From assembly GCA_029945375.1 (NCBI GenBank), contig CM057059.1:62001-126000 (forward strand): 64,000 nt of DNA, read 5' to 3'. Both the position numbers and the translations under genes were made by a program. The notes below the pieces were generated by a model. That model had not been told where the DNA came from and ran no database searches. It saw only the letters and a program-made list of their open reading frames with translations. Shown piece after piece: positions 12,241 through 24,030 of the stretch (positions within the stretch are counted from its first letter, which is position 1; each line of letters begins with the position of its first letter). This DNA is from Agaricus subrufescens. Its lineage: Eukaryota > Basidiomycota > Agaricomycetes > Agaricales > Agaricaceae.

Positions 12241-14962
12241 ATGGACACCCTCAAGTCCCTCATCCAGCCTCTCGTCGGCGGCGGCGGCGGGTCGTCGGTC
12301 GTTGACGGAATGAAGCTCGTTGTTCTCGGCGGAACCGTCGAGACTGCTCGTCGAGTATCCAGCTCGGCCTGGTGCGCATGGTCCTCTCTGCTCTCTCCTT
12401 GCCACTCACGCTGCCCCTAAGGTCCCATTTCGTCAACTGTACGTCGGCACCTCCGCGGCGCCACTGACGCTCTAACTCCCTCAACAGCATTCTTCCTCAC
12501 CGCTCATTTCAGCGAAGAGGATTATCCTTTCGATTGGCTTATGCTGTGGCTCTCTCGTAGGCCAGAATGGCAGCGTTCTCGCGAGTTTGAAACCACTACC
12601 AGGTCGTCTGGCCTCAGCGGCGCTACCTCCTCCGGTTTCGACGACTGGGACGAGGATGAACGCGAGTACGACAACAGCGAGTACGACACCGAAGGTCGAC
12701 CCAAGACTCGTGTCGTCTTCCAGCCCACCTTTGACACCACCCACACCATATTCTACAGAGGCCATTGGTTGCGCGTCCGGCGCTCACGCAAGCCTGACGG
12801 GTGTGAACAGTTGTCAATCAGGTGAGAACCTTCTAGCTGCATTCCAATCGCTTGGGAAACAAATATCCTCTCTATTTCTGTAGCGTTGTCGCCCGTTCAA
12901 ATACCGTCCTCAAACAGCTCGTGCTACAGGCTAAACGGGAGTACGAAGCCGAAGCTATTCACCGCATCCAAATCTATTTCGCCGACTCCCATGGGTCCTG
13001 GCGGTGGACCGACTCCAGGCACAAGCGCCCTTTAGCAAGTATTGTCTTGAATCCTGGTGTGAAAGAAATGTTGCTTGAAGATACCAGGGATTTTCTCCGT
13101 TCTGAGAAGGTATGCCTCCACATTTATGATCCCCTGCCTCCTTGTCACGTAACATCACAGGGCCACATCATGTGGCCCCTTGTTGCCTCTGATCCTATCT
13201 GGCATCATTTTGACTCATTCTTTTCCGTTCACAGTGGTACGCCGACCGTGGTATTCCATTCAGACGTGGTTACCTCCTTCATGGTGTTCCGGGATCCGGA
13301 AAGTCTTCTCTGATTCACGCACTAGCCGGCGCTCTTCAGCTCGACATCTACGTTGTTTCGCTTTCTGCATCATGGATATCGGATTCTACTCTTACCACTC
13401 TGATGGGTCGCGTACCCGCTCGTTGTGTCGTCCTCTTAGAAGATCTTGACGCTGCTTTCACTCGCAGCACAAACCGTGATGACTTTTCACTCGACGACAA
13501 AGACAAAGAGAAGAAGGATGGTGATAATGCCGATAAACCAATGGGTCCTCACGTTCGTAGGCGCCGTGATAACCTAAGCGATGTCAATACTCTTAGTCTT
13601 AGTGGCCTCCTTAACGCTCTTGATGGCGTAGCTGCAGCCGAAGGGCGTCTCCTCTTCGCCACCACCAATCACCTCGAAAAGCTCGATCCAGCGCTGTCCA
13701 GACCTGGAAGAATGGATGTGTGGATTGAATTCCGTAATGCGACTAAATGGCAAGCCGAGGCTCTATTCAGGAATTTCTTCCCTTCTGCCGAAGACGAACC
13801 ACTGGCGAATTTTGAGGATGCTGAACTTGAAGCTCTGGACGTGAAAGTCGAAGTAGAGGACGGCCGGTCTGTGGCATCCAAGTCACCACCCCCTCGATCG
13901 TCATCAAATTCCACTCCCAAGCCCGAATCCTCGATTGCCCCTCCCTTGTGTCATCTCCCTTCCCCAACGTCTTCGCCATCGCCTTCAAGCTTGACTTCGG
14001 GAGTGTCCTCTTTATGGTCATTAGCTTCATCCGCAACATCCCGATTCACATCTCCCTTTGGTAATTCCGAATCCGAAGTAGTGTCACCCACACCAACGTC
14101 AGCTACACCATTATCGTCATCTCAGTCACGCAATGGCAACGATCCAGCGAAACTGTTCAGCGAGTCCGCCCAATTTGGTGCTTCGAATACCGCTTATCGG
14201 CCCCCACCGCCTGAGGACAACATCTTGAATAGTAGACATACTGCGGTCCCCTTAGACAAGAATAGGTTGAATGAACTGGCGAAGAAGTTTGCGGATGGGA
14301 TTCCAGAGGAAGAGTTTTCGGTTGCTGATTTGCAAGGATGTAAGTGCTCTAGTGGATGACTTTTAGACAACTTTTTCTGATTTCTCTTGGTAGATCTATT
14401 GAAGAATAAGGCACAACCTGAGCTCGCTGCGAATGGGGTCCTTGAATGGGTAGAGAAGGAACGTAAGATGCGGGAGAGACTGATGAAAGAGAAAGTGGCT
14501 CGTGAACAGAGAGAAAAAGCTATCGTATGTTTGAGCATCTCCTTCCTCTCTCCTTATCACACGTTTAATGGTATACTCTTTTTTTAGCGCGAGAGACGGC
14601 GTAGAGCTGCTTTGGAAAAAGCCCAAGAACAAAAGGAGCTGAAGAGGAGGGAGGCAGAACTTGAGAAAGTTAAGCAGCGACTTGCGGAGAAGGAGAAAGA
14701 TGAGGAGTTAGAGAGGATGAGGCAACAGCTAAGGGAGAAGGAGGAGGATTTAAAAAATAGGGCTGAGAAATTGGAAAAGGATGATACCAGTGCATTAACT
14801 CCAGAAGGAGTGACTGAAGATAAGGAGGAAGAAGGTGACTCGGAGGAAGAAATTGTGGATGACAGACAGCCGGTGAGAGAAGTGGAAGTACGACCTGAAG
14901 AGAGTGATGTTGACGATGAGGTTGTACCACAGTCATCTTCTTCGGAATGGAGTGAAGCGTGA
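12241..14962 (+). CDS. BCS1-like AAA ATPase with C-terminal coiled coil
   Basis: AAA ATPase of the BCS1 family; the founding member sits in the mitochondrial inner membrane and inserts the Rieske protein into complex III. Exons: 12241-12371, 12422-12438 (17 nt), 12488-12821, 12884-13109, 13235-14339, 14394-14524, 14588-14962; 772 aa. The BCS1 N-terminal region covers about residues 40-230 (EEDYPFDWLMLWLSRRPEWQ). The AAA core follows: Walker A GVPGSGKSS near 252-260, Walker B CVVLLEDLDAAF near 300-311, sensor FATTN and RPGRMD. An insert of charged residues (DKDKEKKDGDN) interrupts the core. After about residue 430 come a Ser/Pro-rich linker and a Lys/Glu/Arg coiled coil of about 150 residues with an acidic end. 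At 772 aa it is far longer than yeast BCS1 (about 450 aa), so it is probably a fungal paralog rather than the housekeeping protein. Confidence 0.88.
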
Positions 14963-15360
14963 CTAAAACGATGATACGGCTCGCAATTAGGATGGAACCA
15001 ACAACTCACGACCACTTAACGACTTCATTCAAATTTCTCCTGCTCAACTTCTTGACGACTCTTCGTCTTCGGCTGGTATAAACACTTCTACATCAACTAT
15101 CAATTCTACAACAACAATGTCTCCACCTGCGGCTTCCGATGGGTCTTTGGAGTCTTCATCTGAGATGAAGGCGGTAGCGAGACGACATGAAGCTGGATAC
15201 GCATTGATCAATACAACCGCAACTGCAACAACAATGACCATGCATTCGACGACGACGATGATGATACCGATTCCTATCAGGCTATTTCCGGTTTTTCAAA
15301 TGTATATACTACAGATTTACGCTTTGGTTCTACAGCTTGCTTCATCTTCGTAGGACGTTT
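14963..15360 (+). other. Downstream Ser/Thr- and Asp-rich open stretch, UTR or extra exon
   Basis: After the stop of the BCS1-like gene a frame stays open from about 15,019 to 15,356, rich in Ser, Thr and Ala. A shifted frame from about 15,230 reads an Asp run followed by TDSYQAISGFSNVYTTD, which looks more protein-like. A possible intron from the gtgact at 14,959 to ttag at 14,990 does not give a clean frame. I therefore leave it as 3' UTR or an unproven extra exon. Confidence 0.25.
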
Positions 15361-17078
15361 TTCTTTTCGTTTTTTTTCCCTTAACTTTTCTGTGTTTTGT
15401 GTTTTTTTTGGTGTTGATATCTTGTGTGTGTGATGTGTAGCGCCATAGGTTATATAAAGGTATTTTTTGTCTGGTGTGGTGTGTATATAAGAACCGAGTC
15501 GATATCAATCAGCGTCGAGGCCCTCAGATAAACCAGACTAGTTGACGGTCGTATGCTTGTTCCTCAACGCCAGTACTTTACCTAGGACAATCGGTTGTTC
15601 ATTGCTTTATTACATGTTACAGCATAGTCTGTTAGATGAAGATGGTTGAAGCGTATTACGGCATGCGATGGATGGGGGAGTTCGGTGGGCAGAGTTGGAG
15701 TCGGTGCTGGCGCTTGAGATCGTCACCGAAGTTCTCAGACCTTTAGACACTTGAAGGATCTGTTCAGTGCACCTCATGCGAGTATACTCTCAATGTTCTA
15801 TGCTATATGCCGGTGTATGCAGCGTTTCATACTGTCTCGAAATATAGAGGGGGTATTATCCGGGTCCATCATTTCTACTGCTGCTGGCCATGGGTCTCTA
15901 GCTGTTCTAGACAAACATATGCATCTTCATGCCACTGGGGCGGTCTGAGGCGGTCTAGCTGCTGAAAAGCTGATTCTTTGTAGCTCTGTTAATGTCTCTT
16001 GAATCAACAGGAAATACTGAATCCATCGTCGCCTTCTTGGGGGAAACGAAACGGCTCATCTATTCTCAGTACACAGGCGAGATATACTCCACAGCAACCA
16101 CATATCGCCGCAGAACAGTCTTCTTTTATCGGTTTCTTATCCAGTGAGTCCGTCCAAGCGTGGATCTAGGACTGTAACGGGTGATAAAGGGGACCCCGGT
16201 TCAGGAAATATTTCGTTCAATCAGGCTCACTCTCATTCATACCATGTTCGCTGACTGATGGAACGCCGGTGAACCTTAGGTAACCGGGGACCCGCGCATT
16301 GAACATCGATGCATATTGATGCATAGTTGGGCTGTGTTGCGGTCGACGAGGATGGTGTATCTTTACGTCGAACAGCCTGCTTCTGTGTCCTTGCCTTCGC
16401 ATTTCAGTCAGCCATTATCCGGTCCCCTCGTTACCTCAAAGTTCAGCGGTACTACCCCGATTTCGATCTTGGACCATTTGATGCGAGTGCTGTAAACTGG
16501 AGTTCGGTGCCAGGGAGCACAGCTTGGTGTTTTAGATGCAAAACTGCGGTCCAAAGAAAGGAATCCGGGCGCTGTTTCCTGTAAGACGGTCGATAAGGTC
16601 AGGGATCAGTACGAGTATTTAGACGAGCAGCCTAAAACACATATCATGGTCTTGAGTAACCCGATCCAACGGAAAATAAGGTTCCATTCCATTGCTAATC
16701 CCGAAGTCGTATAAACTGAAGGATCCGAAGTAAATTGGAGTGAACGTACAGTTACCTCCTTTTAGTTGCTCAGCTCGCAATTTTCAGAATAACGCTTAAG
16801 TGCAAACCTTGGTGCAAGCTGCCAGATGTGTGTATCAACCTTCCATCAGCCATCAAACTAATACGAATTGGGATCCAACTTTGCCGCGGGAAATTGCGCT
16901 GATACCCTGCCGAACCCGTTCATGCCGTAATCCATTTTTTTCTTGCTTCTTTACAGCTCGTATCACCATGATGAACTTATGATGAACCGAAATAATCCAT
17001 TAATTTAATTTTAGGTTGCCCGCAATAGCGGATACAGGTGTAAAGTAGAAAGCTAGCGCGAGCACATTTTACAGATGA
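15361..17078. other. Intergenic, no gene seen
   Basis: No supported gene. A short imperfect inverted repeat lies at 16,191-16,201 (ggaccccggtt) and 16,282-16,292 (aaccggggacc), about 80 bp apart. The TA-rich 15,400-15,490 section is probably the 3' end of the AAA gene transcript. Confidence 0.35.
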
Positions 17079-18643
17079 TTAAAACACCAATGAGATAATG
17101 GGGGATGGCGCAGCCGCGGGGGAAGCCATGGGAGTCACGACGGGGGCGGCAGCTCCTGATGCAGTGGGAGCAGCGGCAGTGGTCGCAACAAGTGTCCTGG
17201 GCCCAGCAACGGTCGCAGACGCGAACTGGTGGTTGGGGATGTTCAAGGGGGCACCGGGCAGATCAATCTTGGCCTTGAATGCATTGTTCTCACCATCTTC
17301 AACTTGGCCATAGGGGAAGATTTCAGCACATCCGGCAGCTTGCACAGAGGTGTAGAAGTAATGGACATCAGCCCTCAGAGCGTCCAACAAGTTGCCAGTC
17401 GGGTTGGGGTAGAGAGAGCGGAGAGTCGAGTTGACGTGCGCCTCGTATTGCGCACACTTGTCGGGCAGAGTTCCGGCAGTGGGGTCAGCAGTGTATGTGT
17501 TGACACCATTGACATTGCGACCGGGGTCTACGGGGTGAGCAGCAAGGACAACAGCCTCGTTGTCAGCAGTCATCGGGCGTGCAGCGCGATGGAAGTCGTC
17601 GGGGAAGCGGGCAGCCTCGAAGAAGCTACGGGCGACGTCGAGTTTGAGTTGACCATCGTCCTGGCGTCCATCGACCCACAAGTTGATGGGGTTGACAGCC
17701 TCGGAGTAGGCAGAGAAGAGACGGGGAGCAACAATGGTGAATGTCGGGTTGTTCATGACACCGTCCATGATACGCTTGTAGCGGTATTCACCAGCGGCTG
17801 TGAGGTTGTACCTTCCACCTCCGTACCTGTTGCTGTATTCGATGAACTGTGGAATCATTAGGTGCTGGAGTTACGGAAAGTAATAGAAATGACGTACGCC
17901 CTGGAAGAGAGTCTCGTTGAAGGTGGCGACATCACCAGTATCATAGTAATCAGCTGGAATGGAGTATATCAGTTGAGGATCAAGTGTCGTGATAATATAA
18001 GATACTGACATCGGGTCATGCTGCTGTCACCTTCGAACACGTTGTGGGTGTTCAAACCACCGACGACGGCACCAGGAGCCTCTGGGTCTGGGCCAGTCTT
18101 GGAGGACTTCTCACCGATACTGAGCAAGTTGGTGACTGGGTTGCCGTTGACGATGAATGCAGCGTAGCAGGTGAACTTGGCCAAGTCGTTAGCCATGTTG
18201 AAACCTGCCAGGAGTAAGCGGTCGGAACCGAGAAGTAAAAAATAGAAAGGGATTACCTTCCATGGCGGCTGCAACGATGTTGTTCGGGCTATCAATACCA
18301 TTTCGGCTGATGTACTATAGATAGAAGTAAGATGTGTGCTCAAGGATTCTAAATTAAGTATACATACACCGTGGTTGGCGAGGGTGTTCAAAGCCGGGCA
18401 AGGTCCACGGATGTCACCGTCTCCGGGGGCAATGAATGGGTGAGCAGCATCGTTGACGAGCTTGGTGCCACCGAATTCAAGAGGGCCGGGAGGTGGGGGC
18501 GGGGTGGAATACTGGCCGAAGCCAGCCATGGCGGACTCCAAGGCTTCTCTCGACAACCCAGCGAGGGAACCATGCGCTGGGAAGGCGGCAGCGGGAGCTG
18601 CGAGAGCGACTGCGAGAACCACGAAGGATGTGAGACTGACCAT
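17079..18643 (-). CDS. Unspecific peroxygenase / heme-thiolate peroxidase, copy 2
   Basis: Paralog of the gene at 3.7 kb with the same architecture: signal peptide, RGPCPALNTL heme-ligand motif, FEGDSSMTR acid-base motif, Ala/Thr/Pro tail; 450 aa. Exons on minus: 18643-18368, 18314-18257, 18204-18010, 17953-17898, 17846-17079. Introns 1 and 2 are identical in sequence to those of copy 1, although the far upstream flank resembles copy 3 instead, which points to gene conversion. The tail reads ASPAAAPSPIISLVF. Copies 2 and 3 are in tandem on the minus strand. No lesion is seen, so the gene should be functional. Substrate range cannot be read from the sequence. Confidence 0.95.
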
Positions 18644-18880
18644 GACGGAGCAGTTAAGGGGATGAGGATTATTGCCTCTTCCCCAGCTTGCATTTATAGT
18701 TTTTCTTGTGCTATGTATTTTTTAAAACTCGTTCGCCTATCTATCGGTGTCAGTCGGTTGGGAGCAAGGTTTCCGCTGGGACGATACGTCGAGTATCATC
18801 GCCCGACACAAAGTGACACTCGGTTTTTGCAGGGCGAGGCGGATATGCTACCCCTCGATCAATAAATCAGCTCGGGAAAG
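18644..18880 (-). promoter_or_regulatory. UPO copy 2 promoter: TATA box and conserved block
   Basis: On the minus strand tataaat lies at 18,698-18,692, 49 bp upstream of the ATG. The conserved block with gtgtcactttgtgtcggg lies at about 18,795-18,830, followed upstream by tgatttattgatcgag, also present in the other copies in similar form. Confidence 0.7.
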
Positions 18881-21800
18881 ACGCATTTGGCTTGAAATTG
18901 GCGCACAGTGATTTGGTGGTGCAACCTCTCCCCTTTGATTATTTCGTCATTCCAACTGGACTATCACCAATCTCATCCACATCTACCTTGCATCTTGACA
19001 TGAGCCGTATTAACTGTTTGGAAGTGAAGTAGTCCGCACCGATGGGAATCACCGATAGTCCAGCCCCCGCCAGGCGTTCAAACATTCAATTGCCCCAGAA
19101 ATGACCCGCGACGCCAAGGATATACTCTGAGTTCGAGGTGGTTACCTGGGCCTTGTTACACCAACCGATGATCATTATCTTTGATCTACATCACTTATGA
19201 GTCCTTACTGCCAAAAAGGGCGACCCTCGAGGACTATGTGAAATTACTCGATATCAGTAATCAAGTTCCCGAAATTCAAAATCAAGTGAAAGTCCTGACC
19301 CCGAGGATAATGCAAGTACTAAATTATACACGAAGTCGAAGATTGTAACTCACCGGATGACTGAATTCCGATATGAACCGGTGACAGACCTCGATGGCCA
19401 TGGATATATGTCATGGGTCTTCTCAGCGGATCTGCCAAATGCCCTAGTTCCTGCCTCCTGTGTTGGTGAGTCACATTGTCGGACATTATTTGATTATTTT
19501 CATTTCTTCAATTCAGCTAATGCAGTTGATGGATTATCAAATCGCTCCCTCATCATTTTTGTATATGTGACATCGTTACATGGAATGCCAATCAACCTGA
19601 AATAACACTCTCAGAATCCATGGTATTTTCGCCTCAAGGCTCCAACGTCGCTCCGGATCAAACGGGTGACAGTCAAGTGCCGTAAGCTGAGATACCAGGT
19701 ATCCGATAAAGGCATGTTGAATAGTTCAATAGGATCATGATTCGTCGTTCACAGATAAAATCCTCTCTCATGATATATGGAGGTGATTATCTTTCAGAGT
19801 AAACATTTGCACCTTACGTACCTGCGTACTGAATCACTCGTTAGACTCATTCGAATGAACTACTATACCAACGAGGAAGAGTAGTGGGACAGCTCTGATG
19901 TTCAGGGTCATCATGCCGCAGAGTTCGACATATTCTCCTTCAAAACCACCTCAACCAGGCACACGTCATGAGAATTACGACCAAGTGGACATGTAGTGAA
20001 GCATACCGGGGTAAAGCTCTATTCTTAGTTTGCTAGTCTATTTTAATCCATGACTTGCGAGTAGACTCCGGGTTGACTAGGGAGTATTATTGGGTACATC
20101 AGTGTACCGCTGTTAAATTTTCCATTTCGGGAGGGACATGGAATCCTTCAAAGTGGAATAGTCTATTCCTAGTCCCTGGCATGGGATAATTTGCAATGTC
20201 ACATATAGATGACGGCTCGCTTCACCTTGCCGAGATCGGTTTCAGATCAACGACAACTGTCGTATCAACATGACAAGTGAAGCTATACGACAGTGCTGCA
20301 TTAACGCGTAGCTTGCCATGCACTACTGTCAACATATATTGCAAGTTATTCCCTAAAGACGAAAATGCCCATACAAAATTGTTGTTCATATGACTATCCA
20401 TCACGTATGATGAACGGCCTCACCCCAAACTCGCTAAGATTTTCATGATCCCGAAGCTACCTGGTTCGATGTTAATCACCGCTTAAATATTACCCGAAGA
20501 AGCTTTGGACATCAATGTTGAAGACTATCGGGCTAAGTTTAGGATGATAAATATTGATGAGCCCGCGTGACTGGCACTCGAAGAGTATCGATGCTGCACT
20601 TTTCAAGCCAGGACAAAAGTACATTGCATTGGGGCGTACAGATCACACGGACATCACTCCGTACATGAGTCGATCTGCATAACAAAGGCTTGCTAGGCGA
20701 ACATGCTATAAGATTAAATCTCGGATCCAGCAAGGGCGGTACTTTCCGGGGAATGATGAGCTTCTTTTCGCTTCAAACATCATTGGATTTTTAAGCCCTG
20801 AATCGTTACTCTGGCGCCTGAATGCTTACTTGAATGAAGGGCTTTCCGTAACGCTAGATCCTAAATTATCAAATTCTAGACTGTATTTGTTGAATTCAGC
20901 GGTCTGAGAGAAAGTCCGCCAAACCGTAACGGCATATACATAACTAGAGTGATTTCAGGGCCGGTGCCCGAATTCACCTCCAGCGTGTCATCTTAATCGG
21001 CGACTCCGGCAGCAACATTGCGGACGGACCAATCCAAAACGTATATTCTATGAACAACAAGCCTCAGAGGATAAGGAGCACGATTAAACCTCCAATGAGT
21101 AGGCATAATCAGTCCCTGGTATAAAACACGACCGGTATATCCCGCCCCAACACTGTGCCGCATGCTTCATGTATTATCAGCATCTCCGGTAAAAGGTTTG
21201 GGATCTATTTTATGATCCAACGTCATGGAAGGCCATACAATATTCCGCTGGTTCTTTCATGCTAACCTAACCCAAGGTAGTTCTTTTTTTCTGGACAGAA
21301 TTACTCACATGAGTTTTCCTACTTTTGGGGCAGAGAGATAGAAAAAGTAGCAAAAAATGGTTTGACGTTGTGCTAATAAGCCCTTGCTTCGAACGATTTT
21401 GGGCCATTATGAGGGCATGAGTTAATCAATACGGGCACTCAGAATATTTGGATAAGCACTGTGTTGGTGATGACGAAGCGACTAACTAAGAAATGTCATT
21501 GAGCTCCTTCTAACAACGACTGTCTCAGGGATCCTATATGACTATTGATTCATGATGTGCATCGAATTTTAATGCCCAGTGAACGAGTCACTGATATCGA
21601 GAATGTCATATCTGGTTATCGGGAAGCTGTTCGGCTTCCCTATATCAAGCCAATACAGCCCTTGTCCCAACCGTTACCCATTCATCCGCTGTCTAGTCGG
21701 CCCTACTAGTGATGCAGATAATACTATCTAAGCATATAATTTCTAAATAACGCTATCACTCAGACCGAACCATTGACAGTAGTATATAAACCAGTGGTCC

Positions 21801-22232
21801 AAACGCATAGATAGCAAATGATACTGCGTCATGGTTCAAGTGGATCGGATATCGAATCTTAATGATCTATGAGTAACTCGTTCCAACCTAAAATCATGTC
21901 CCATGGCTAATCCCTAGACATGAGGTCTAAATGCGTGCAACCCTAGGGCGCAGAATCAAATTAGCGCAGGGTCGCTTTTACCACCTTTTAGCCTCAGGTA
22001 TTCTAGGAACTTAGAATGACGCCGAGGTTCTAAGTCATAGTGATCTAACATGTGCATCGGTGACAGCCCTTCGCATCAATCCAGCTCTAAGCCATTTCCT
22101 TTCCCTGAATTATTGACGCTGGGACTCAGCATGTTTATGTTTAAGGGTTATTTTGTTATCATGAAAGAAAAAAACCAATAATATGGATTTTTATCACTCT
22201 ACTAATGTAGCACAGGTCTATTTTACAAATGA
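18881..22232. other. Intergenic between UPO copies 2 and 3
   Basis: The first 400 bp are upstream sequence of copy 2 and include the shared distal block. Beyond about 19,300 the DNA is unique within the window, AT-rich and without a supported gene. The last 60 bp before 22,233 are the 3' flank of copy 3. Confidence 0.4.
19080..19165. repeat. Distal upstream block (copy 2)
   Basis: Contains ccaaggatatactctgag and ggttacctgggccttg. It is the reverse complement of the block at 3,170 and is most like that of copy 3 at 24,262-24,345, including the preceding cattcaattgccccagaa. Confidence 0.75.
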
Positions 22233-23800
22233 TTAGAACACTAATGAGATAATGGGGGATGGCGCAGCAGCACCGGAGGCCATGGGGGTCACCACAGGGG
22301 CGGCAGTTCCTGATGCAGTGGGAGCAGCGGCAGTGGTCGCAACAAGTGTCCTGGGCCCAGCAACGGTCGCAGACGCGAACTGGTGGTTGGGGATGTTCAA
22401 GGGGGCACCGGGCAGATCAATCTTGGCCTTGAATGCATTGTTCTCACCATCTTCAACTTGGCCATAGGGGAAGATTTCAGCACATCCGGCAGCTTGCACA
22501 GAGGTGTAGAAGTAATGGACATCAGCCCTCAGAGCGTCCAACAAGTTGCCAGTCGGGTTGGGGTAGAGAGAGCGGAGAGTCGAGTTGACATGCGCCTCGT
22601 ATTGCGCACACTTGTCGGGCAGAGTTCCGGCAGTGGGGTCAGCAGTGTATGTGTTGACACCATTGACATTGCGACCGGGGTCGACAGGGTGAGCAGCAAG
22701 GACAACAGCCTCGTTGTCAGCAGTCATCGGGCGTGCAGCGCGATGGAAGTCGTCGGGGAAGCGGGCAGCCTCGAAGAAGCTACGGGCGACGTCGAGCTTG
22801 AGTTGACCATCGTCCTGGCGCCCATCGACCCACAGGTTGATGGGGTTGACAGCCTCGGAGTAGGCAGAGAAGAGACGGGGAGCAACAATGGTGAATGTCG
22901 GGTTGTTCATGACACCGTCCATGATACGCTTGTAGCGGTATTCACCAGCGGCGGTGAGGTTGTACCTTCCACCTCCGTACCTGTTGCTGTATTCGATGAA
23001 CTGTGGAATCATTAGGTGCTGGAGTTGTGGAAAGTAAAGGAAATGACGTACGCCCTGGAAAAGAGTCTCGTTGAAGGTGGCGACATCACCAGTATCATAG
23101 TAATCAGCTGGAATGGAGCCCATCAGTTGAGGGTCAAGTGTCATCATAATATAAGATACTGACATCGGGTCATGCTGCTGTCACCTTCGAACACGTTGTG
23201 GGTGTTCAAACCACCGACGACGGCACCAGGAGCCTCTGGGTCTGGGCCAGTCTTGGAGGACTTCTCACCGATACTGAGCAAGTTGGTGACTGGGTTGCCG
23301 TTGACGATGAATGCAGCGTAGCAGGTGAACTTGGCCAAGTCATTAGCCATGTTGAAACCTGTCCGAAGTAAGCGATCGGAGTCGAGAGAAAATAGACAAT
23401 ACAAAGCGCTTACCTTCCATGGCGGCTGCGACGATGTTGTTCGGGCTATCAATACCATTTCGGCTGATGTACTATAGATAGAAGTAAGATTTATGCTCAA
23501 GGATTCTAAATTAAGTACACATACACCGTGGTTGGCGAGGGTGTTCAAAGCCGGGCAAGGTCCACGGATGTCACCGTCTCCGGGGGCAATGAATGGGTGA
23601 GCAGCATCGTTGACGAGCTTGGTGCCACCGAATTCAAGAGGGCCGGGAGGTGGGGGTGGGGTGGAATACTGGCCAAAGCCAGCCATGGCGGACTCCAAGG
23701 CTTCTCTCGACAACCCAGCGAGGGAACCATGGGCTGGGAAGGCAGCAGCGGGAGCTGCGAGAGCGACTGCGAGAACCACGAAGGATGTGAGACTGACCAT
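22233..23800 (-). CDS. Unspecific peroxygenase / heme-thiolate peroxidase, copy 3
   Basis: Third member of the array; 450 aa, same five-exon structure. Exons on minus: 23800-23525, 23471-23414, 23358-23164, 23107-23052, 23000-22233. Signal peptide, PCP heme-ligand motif, EGD acid-base motif and RYNLTAAGE segment are intact. Intron 2 (55 bp) differs strongly in sequence from the 52-bp intron 2 shared by copies 1, 2 and 4, so this copy escaped whatever homogenised the others at that spot. The tail reads SGTAAPVVTPMASGAAAP. About 80 bp of 3' flank are shared with copy 4 (tagtagagtg, aaaaatccat). Confidence 0.95.
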
Positions 23801-24030
23801 GACGGAGCAGTTGAGGGGATGAGGACTATTACCTCTTCCCCCTGCATTTATACATTTTGCAGGTGTCGTGTTTTTTTAAAAATATGTTCGCCTATCCAAC
23901 GGGATGAGTCGGTTTGGAGCAAGGTTTCCGCTGAGACGGGACGTCGAGTATTGCCCGACACAAAGTGACACTCGGTATTGGCAGGGTGAGGCGGGACTGT
24001 TACCCCTTAATCAATAAATCAGCTCGAATG
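23801..24030 (-). promoter_or_regulatory. UPO copy 3 promoter: TATA box and conserved block
   Basis: On minus, tataaat lies at 23,852-23,846, 46 bp upstream of the ATG. The block with gtgtcactttgtgtcggg lies at about 23,950-23,975, and gatttattgatt further upstream. Confidence 0.7.

Noticed and set aside
16191..16292. Inverted repeat ggaccccggtt / aaccggggacc as a transposon
   Set aside because: Only 11 bp arms with one mismatch and no second copy seen; compatible with chance.
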